Source: an uncultured Bacteroidales bacterium | GTDB taxonomy: Bacteria > Bacteroidota > Bacteroidia > Bacteroidales > P3 | NCBI GenBank assembly: GCA_947177845.1 | Contig: CAMWVZ010000009.1 | Location: 1 to 17,785 of the forward strand | DNA length: 17,785 nucleotides | Direction of reading: 5' to 3' | Shown: in pieces, positions 15,376 through 17,785 of the stretch | How positions within the stretch are numbered: position 1 is the stretch's first letter | Layout of the letters: each line of letters starts with the position of its first letter | Program-made: the position numbers and the translations under genes | Notes under the pieces: generated by a model | Told to the model about the DNA's origin: nothing | What the model saw: only the letters and a program-made list of their open reading frames with translations | Database searches by the model: none

Positions 15376-15939
15376 ATGAAGACAATCGGTGTTTTAGGAA
15401 TTCAAGGGGCGATTGAAAAGCACCTCGATAGCGTGGCCGCCATAGGTTGCCGAGGGCTTTGGGTCAAAACCGCCGCCGACTTGAAGAAAATCGACGGCAT
15501 CATTCTGCCCGGAGGCGAAAGCACCTCGATAGGCAAGCAGTTGGAGTGGTTCGGCATGATGAACCCTTTGCGCGAGGCTATCGCGCATGGTATGCCCGCT
15601 TTCGGCACCTGCGCCGGCATGATTCTGCTGGCCAAGGACATCGAGGCCTATACGCAGGCCCGCATCGGTTTGATGGACATCACCGTGCGCCGCAACGCCT
15701 ACGGCTCGCAGCTGGACAGTTTCATCACCGACTTGCAGGTGAAAGGAATTCAGGGCAAGATTCCCGCCGTCTTCATCCGCGCCCCCCGCATCGAGAAATG
15801 CGGCAAGGATGTGCAAGTCCTCGCCTCGTATAAAGACCACCCCGTGTTGGTGCGCCAAAAGAACATGCTGGCGGCGAGTTTTCACCCCGAACTGACCGAA
15901 GACACCCGCCTGCACGCTTATTTCGGCAAAATGCTGTAA
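15376..15939 (+). CDS. pdxT: Pyridoxal 5'-phosphate synthase glutaminase subunit PdxT
   Basis: PdxT is the class-I glutamine amidotransferase that releases ammonia from glutamine and channels it to PdxS. The 187 residues are the full size. The start VLGIQGAIEKH (6-16) is the PdxS-contact region, PGGEST (45-50) binds glutamine, GTCAGMI carries nucleophile C79, and SFHPEL supplies H170 and E172 of the Cys-His-Glu triad. FGMMNPLREAI and AVFIRAPRI are also family blocks. It lies 16 nt after pdxS, and only one nucleotide separates its stop from the nusB start. PdxS, PdxT and NusB may thus share a transcript, although their functions are unrelated. Confidence 0.97.
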   Translation: MKTIGVLGIQGAIEKHLDSVAAIGCRGLWVKTAADLKKIDGIILPGGESTSIGKQLEWFGMMNPLREAIAHGMPAFGTCAGMILLAKDIEAYTQARIGLMDITVRRNAYGSQLDSFITDLQVKGIQGKIPAVFIRAPRIEKCGKDVQVLASYKDHPVLVRQKNMLAASFHPELTEDTRLHAYFGKML

Positions 15940-15940
15940 G

Positions 15941-16900
15941 ATGTTTAACCGAAGATACATACGCGAAAAAGTGGTGCAAGCCTACTATGGCTTCGCACAA
16001 GGAGGATGCGAAAACGCCCTTTCCTGTCAGAAGAATTTTCTGACGGGTCTGGATCAGACCGCGCAACTCTACTACTATCAACTTCTGTTTGTCGTGACGC
16101 TGGCCGACTATGCCGCCGAACAATACAAACAGGCCAAGGAACGCGGCGTCCGCTCGCAGAAACTTCTGGAAGGGCTGCGGATGATGGCCGAAAACGCCGC
16201 CATAGAGAAACTCCGCCGCAACAGCGTGCTCAAGACCAAAACCGCCGAATACCGCTTCGACACCAAAGCCCTCCGCGACTTGGTCAAGGCCGTTTACGAA
16301 AGCCTTTTCCTCAATCAGGGCGAAGGTTCCGTGGCGGGACGCATGCAGGCCGACACTTCCGACGAAGACCCGTTCCTGCATCATCGCGAGTTTTTGCGCC
16401 GCCTCTACAAACGCAAGATTTCCGACCACCCCGCTTTGCGCTCCTATTGCGAGGAACGCTCCATTTATTGGGAAGCGGACTACGAATCGGCCTGCTTTTG
16501 GGTCTACACCACCCTCTCCCGCATGGAAGAGGAAAACGAAACGGGCATCGACGAGGGTTGGACGGTAGACGACGAGGTGGTGGACTTCGGAAAGACCCTG
16601 CTCGAGAAAACGCTTCTTCATCACGACACCTACAACCGATATGTGGCCGAAAGCCTCGAGAACTGGAGGCAGGAACGCATAGGCGCCACCGAAAGCGTGT
16701 TGCTGTGTGTGGCGGTGAGCGAGATGATTAACTTCCCCTCCATTCCCGTCAAGGTGAGCCTGAACGAATATATCGAGCTTTCGAAGCATTTTTGCTCGAA
16801 AGACAGTGCGGCCTTCGTGAACGGAGTGCTCAACAAGGTGGCCGGGAAACTCAAGGAAGAGAAGGTGATTAAGAAGAGTGGCCGCGGCTTGATTGGATGA
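15941..16900 (+). CDS. nusB: Transcription antitermination protein NusB, long Bacteroidota form
   Basis: NusB binds boxA RNA with NusE (S10) and takes part in rRNA antitermination. The NusB fold is confined to about residues 216-312: FGKTLLEKTLLHHD, RIGATESVLLCVAVSEMINFPSIPVKVSLNEYIELSK (the conserved NEYIELSK at 275-282) and FVNGVLNKV (293-301). The first 215 residues are an additional helical, charged region. It starts with RRYIREKVVQAYYGF (4-18), which itself resembles the first NusB helix, followed by a long insertion before the remainder of the fold. Canonical NusB is about 130-150 residues; the long version is usual in Bacteroidota, so this is not a fusion unique to this strain. No motif was found for the role of the extra part. 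It starts 1 nt after the pdxT stop. Confidence 0.9.
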   Translation: MFNRRYIREKVVQAYYGFAQGGCENALSCQKNFLTGLDQTAQLYYYQLLFVVTLADYAAEQYKQAKERGVRSQKLLEGLRMMAENAAIEKLRRNSVLKTKTAEYRFDTKALRDLVKAVYESLFLNQGEGSVAGRMQADTSDEDPFLHHREFLRRLYKRKISDHPALRSYCEERSIYWEADYESACFWVYTTLSRMEEENETGIDEGWTVDDEVVDFGKTLLEKTLLHHDTYNRYVAESLENWRQERIGATESVLLCVAVSEMINFPSIPVKVSLNEYIELSKHFCSKDSAAFVNGVLNKVAGKLKEEKVIKKSGRGLIG

Positions 16901-16927
16901 TTTATTAACCCTAAATTATAAACAACT

Positions 16928-17248
16928 ATGTATTTGATGAACATTATGTTGCAAGCTCCCGCAGCCAATGGCGGCGGTATGTGGCAACAAATCATGATGA
17001 TTGCCCTGATTTTGGTGATTTTCTACTTCTTTCTGATTCGTCCGCAGATGAAGCGCAGCAAGGAAGCCAAGAAGTTCCGCGACAGCCTGCAGAAAGGTCA
17101 GAAAATCGTGACTATCGGCGGTATCCACGGTAAGATTGTGGAAATCGACGAAAACACCGTGACGATTCAAGTGGAAAACGAAGGCCGTCTGCGCATGGAA
17201 AAGAGCGCGATTGCCTCGAGCGCTACCGAGCAACTTCCCAATGCTTAA
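16928..17248 (+). CDS. yajC: Preprotein translocase accessory subunit YajC
   Basis: YajC is a small inner-membrane partner of SecDF in the Sec export system. The 106 residues show one transmembrane segment (20-37, QIMMIALILVIFYFFLIR), then the conserved RPQMKRSKEAKKFRDSLQKGQKIVTIGGIHGKIVEID block (38-74) of the cytoplasmic part. The short N-terminal stretch before the membrane span, rich in Ala, Asn and Gly, is typical. The ATG codons at residues 1, 4 and 7 are all possible starts; the first is used here. It follows nusB by 27 A/T-rich nucleotides, and its last 8 nt overlap coaE. Confidence 0.95.
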   Translation: MYLMNIMLQAPAANGGGMWQQIMMIALILVIFYFFLIRPQMKRSKEAKKFRDSLQKGQKIVTIGGIHGKIVEIDENTVTIQVENEGRLRMEKSAIASSATEQLPNA

Positions 17249-17785
17249 AATCGGTCTTACCGGAGGTATGGGCTGCGGCAAATCTGTCGTAGCCCATATT
17301 TTTTCTTCTTTGGGCGTGGCGGTGTACGATGCCGACAGTCGCGCCAAGGAAATTTCGGCCTTGCCTTCCACCCGTGCCGAGATAGCCGCGCTTTTCGGCG
17401 AGGAAGCCGCCCGAGACCGCAAGGTTTTGGCGGAAAAGGTGTTCGCCCGTCCCGAAGAATTGGCCAAACTCAACGCGCTCCTGCATCCGTTGGTTATGGA
17501 AGATTGCAGGAAGTGGTTTGAGGATTTGGCTTCGCGCGAAGACTACACCGCGCCCTATGCCGTGGCCGAGGCGGCGATTTTGTTCGAAAGCGGCATGGAG
17601 AAACTTTTTGATTATATCGTGACGGTGGAGGCACCGCAGGAGGTGCAGATTGCCCGTGCCATGAAGCGCGACGGCTCCACCCGCGAACAGGTGCTCGCCC
17701 GTCTTTCCCGCCAGCTCCCCACCGAAATCCGTCGCCAAAAGGCGGATTCCGTTCTCCTCAACGACTCCATCCATCCCATTCTCCC
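17241..17785 (+). CDS. coaE: Dephospho-CoA kinase CoaE (5' part, cut by window end)
   Basis: CoaE phosphorylates the 3'-hydroxyl of dephospho-CoA, the last step of CoA synthesis. The frame from the ATG at 17241 is open to the end of the window and gives 181 residues, about nine tenths of the usual length of about 200. It begins MLKIGLTGGMGCGKSVVA with the P-loop GGMGCGKS (8-15), then VYDAD (28-32) with the catalytic acidic pair, LNALLHPLV (78-86), a Walker-B-like AEAAILFESG, and DYIVTVEAP. Only about a dozen residues between DADSRAKEI and FGEE are present, so this stretch seems slightly shorter than in E. coli CoaE. The start overlaps the yajC stop by 8 nt, indicating coupling. Confidence 0.95.
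   Translation, partial: MLKIGLTGGMGCGKSVVAHIFSSLGVAVYDADSRAKEISALPSTRAEIAALFGEEAARDRKVLAEKVFARPEELAKLNALLHPLVMEDCRKWFEDLASREDYTAPYAVAEAAILFESGMEKLFDYIVTVEAPQEVQIARAMKRDGSTREQVLARLSRQLPTEIRRQKADSVLLNDSIHPIL

Noticed and set aside
17223..17774. Minus-strand frame opposite coaE
   Set aside because: The plus strand encodes an obvious dephospho-CoA kinase with its P-loop, so the opposite frame is its shadow.

Overview
The window is a chromosomal segment from a bacterium of the phylum Bacteroidota, most likely order Bacteroidales. Four signs point there: the family-level identity of the proteins (DUF3276/PUR, DUF5683 next to parB, long-form NusB, GT3-type glycogen synthase next to a short-form alpha-glucan phosphorylase); -7 elements of the TAnnTTTG type before ridA, the PUR gene and pdxS; A/T-rich leaders without clear Shine-Dalgarno sites; and the order nusB-yajC-coaE. 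Most genes are GC-rich with C/G at third codon positions. No tRNA, rRNA, CRISPR array, integrase or transposase was seen. All genes lie on the + strand.

Layout. (1) 1-1202: an accessory edge, with the tail of an unidentified ORF coupled by ATGA to a YhcG/DUF1016-type PD-(D/E)XK nuclease gene. It is visibly AT-richer than the rest and carries two in-frame palindromic repeats. (2) 1250-1305: a perfect 15-bp inverted repeat overlapping the ridA promoter. (3) 1342-3320: ridA and, 2 nt later, a fusion of the MeaB G3E-type GTPase to a type-I RNase H domain. (4) 3393-7610: one 1405-residue polypeptide joining a GT3 glycogen synthase to a GT35 alpha-glucan phosphorylase. (5) 7665-8070: the PUR-domain nucleic-acid-binding protein and its terminator. 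(6) 8117-10604: parA, parB and the DUF5683 membrane protein. (7) 10617-14383: dapB and a secreted NagZ-like GH3 enzyme fused to a serine hydrolase of the beta-lactamase fold. (8) 14469-15939: pdxS-pdxT, the glutamine-dependent PLP synthase. (9) 15941-17785: nusB, yajC and the start of coaE, which runs off the window.

How the genes work together. This is mostly housekeeping: chromosome segregation (ParAB), lysine/diaminopimelate and cell-wall turnover (DapB plus the GH3/serine hydrolase), glycogen storage and mobilisation on one chain, PLP supply, and transcription antitermination, protein export and CoA synthesis at the end. There is no obvious multi-gene novel defence or mobile system. The most unusual items are two fusions, MeaB-RNase H (two functions with no known link) and GT3-GT35 (opposing glycogen reactions), plus the palindromic insertions inside the DUF1016 gene. 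All calls were made by eye from the sequence without database searches.
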